The notes under the pieces were generated by a model. That model did not search any database, was not told where the DNA came from, and saw nothing but the letters and a program-made list of their open reading frames with translations. A DNA stretch of 64,000 nucleotides, taken from NCBI RefSeq assembly GCF_002858715.1, contig NZ_PJZH01000005.1:168295-232294 (forward strand). The letters are read 5' to 3'. Position 1 is the stretch's first letter. Each line of letters begins with the position of its first letter. The stretch comes from Chimaeribacter coloradensis. GTDB lineage: Bacteria > Pseudomonadota > Gammaproteobacteria > Enterobacterales > Enterobacteriaceae. This document shows, in pieces, positions 63,726 through 64,000 of this stretch. Made by a program: the position numbers and the translations under genes.

Positions 63726-64000
<275 letters not shown>

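Overview
The window is about 64 kb of GC-rich chromosome from a member of the Enterobacterales. Most of it follows the gene order of the E. coli feo-tex-ompB-pckA-hof-aroKB-dam-trpS-crp-kefB-slyD-str region, and the core proteins (CRP, OmpR, ribosomal proteins) are close to those of E. coli. I cannot resolve genus or species. There are no rRNA or tRNA genes, no insertion sequences, no prophage genes and no CRISPR arrays.

Layout. (1) 1-10446, minus strand: an accessory sugar-catabolic operon equivalent to E. coli ycjMNOPQRSTU. It holds a GH13_18 phosphorylase, an ABC importer without its ATPase, two dehydrogenases, a sugar epimerase/isomerase, a GH65 phosphorylase and a beta-phosphoglucomutase cut by the left edge. 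It is read from one promoter overlapped by a perfect 18-bp LacI-type palindrome. In E. coli this cluster is elsewhere on the chromosome; here it lies just downstream of feoC. (2) 10586-13555: feoABC, ferrous iron uptake, with Fur- and FNR-like sites. (3) 13782-19382: tex, greB, and the divergent ompR-envZ osmosensor pair. (4) 19501-20222: a FitAB/VapBC-type toxin-antitoxin pair between envZ and pckA. (5) 20334-26448: pckA, then the heat-shock and envelope-stress set hslO, hslR, yrfG, igaA. (6) 26983-33902: nudE, mrcA (PBP1A) and the hofMNOPQ type IV pilus/secretin-like operon. (7) 34289-40382: aroK-aroB-damX-dam-rpe-gph-trpS. (8) 40498-47679: tsgA, ppiA, yhfG-fic, pabA, argD, yhfK. (9) 47739-55951: crp, yhfA, yheTU-prkB, yheS, kefGB. 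(10) 56119-60427: yheV, slyD, slyX, fkpA, yheO and tusDCB (tRNA 2-thiolation). (11) 60451-64000: the str operon rpsL-rpsG-fusA-tufA, with tufA cut by the right edge.

Function. In the ycj operon the two phosphorylases should release sugar 1-phosphates from glucosides. The dehydrogenase/epimerase/dehydrogenase trio would convert a hexose unit through 3-keto intermediates, and the mutase would feed beta-glucose 1-phosphate to glycolysis. The rest is housekeeping.

The window does not contain an obviously new large system. Points worth attention are: a YhfG antitoxin whose inhibitory Glu is Asp; a 143-bp hofN/hofO overlap; an argD terminator embedded in the opposing yhfK coding end; the relocated ycj island with its operator; the toxin-antitoxin insertion beside envZ; and the absence of the nir-cysG block between trpS and tsgA. 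Comparisons with E. coli lengths and sequences are from memory and were not computed.
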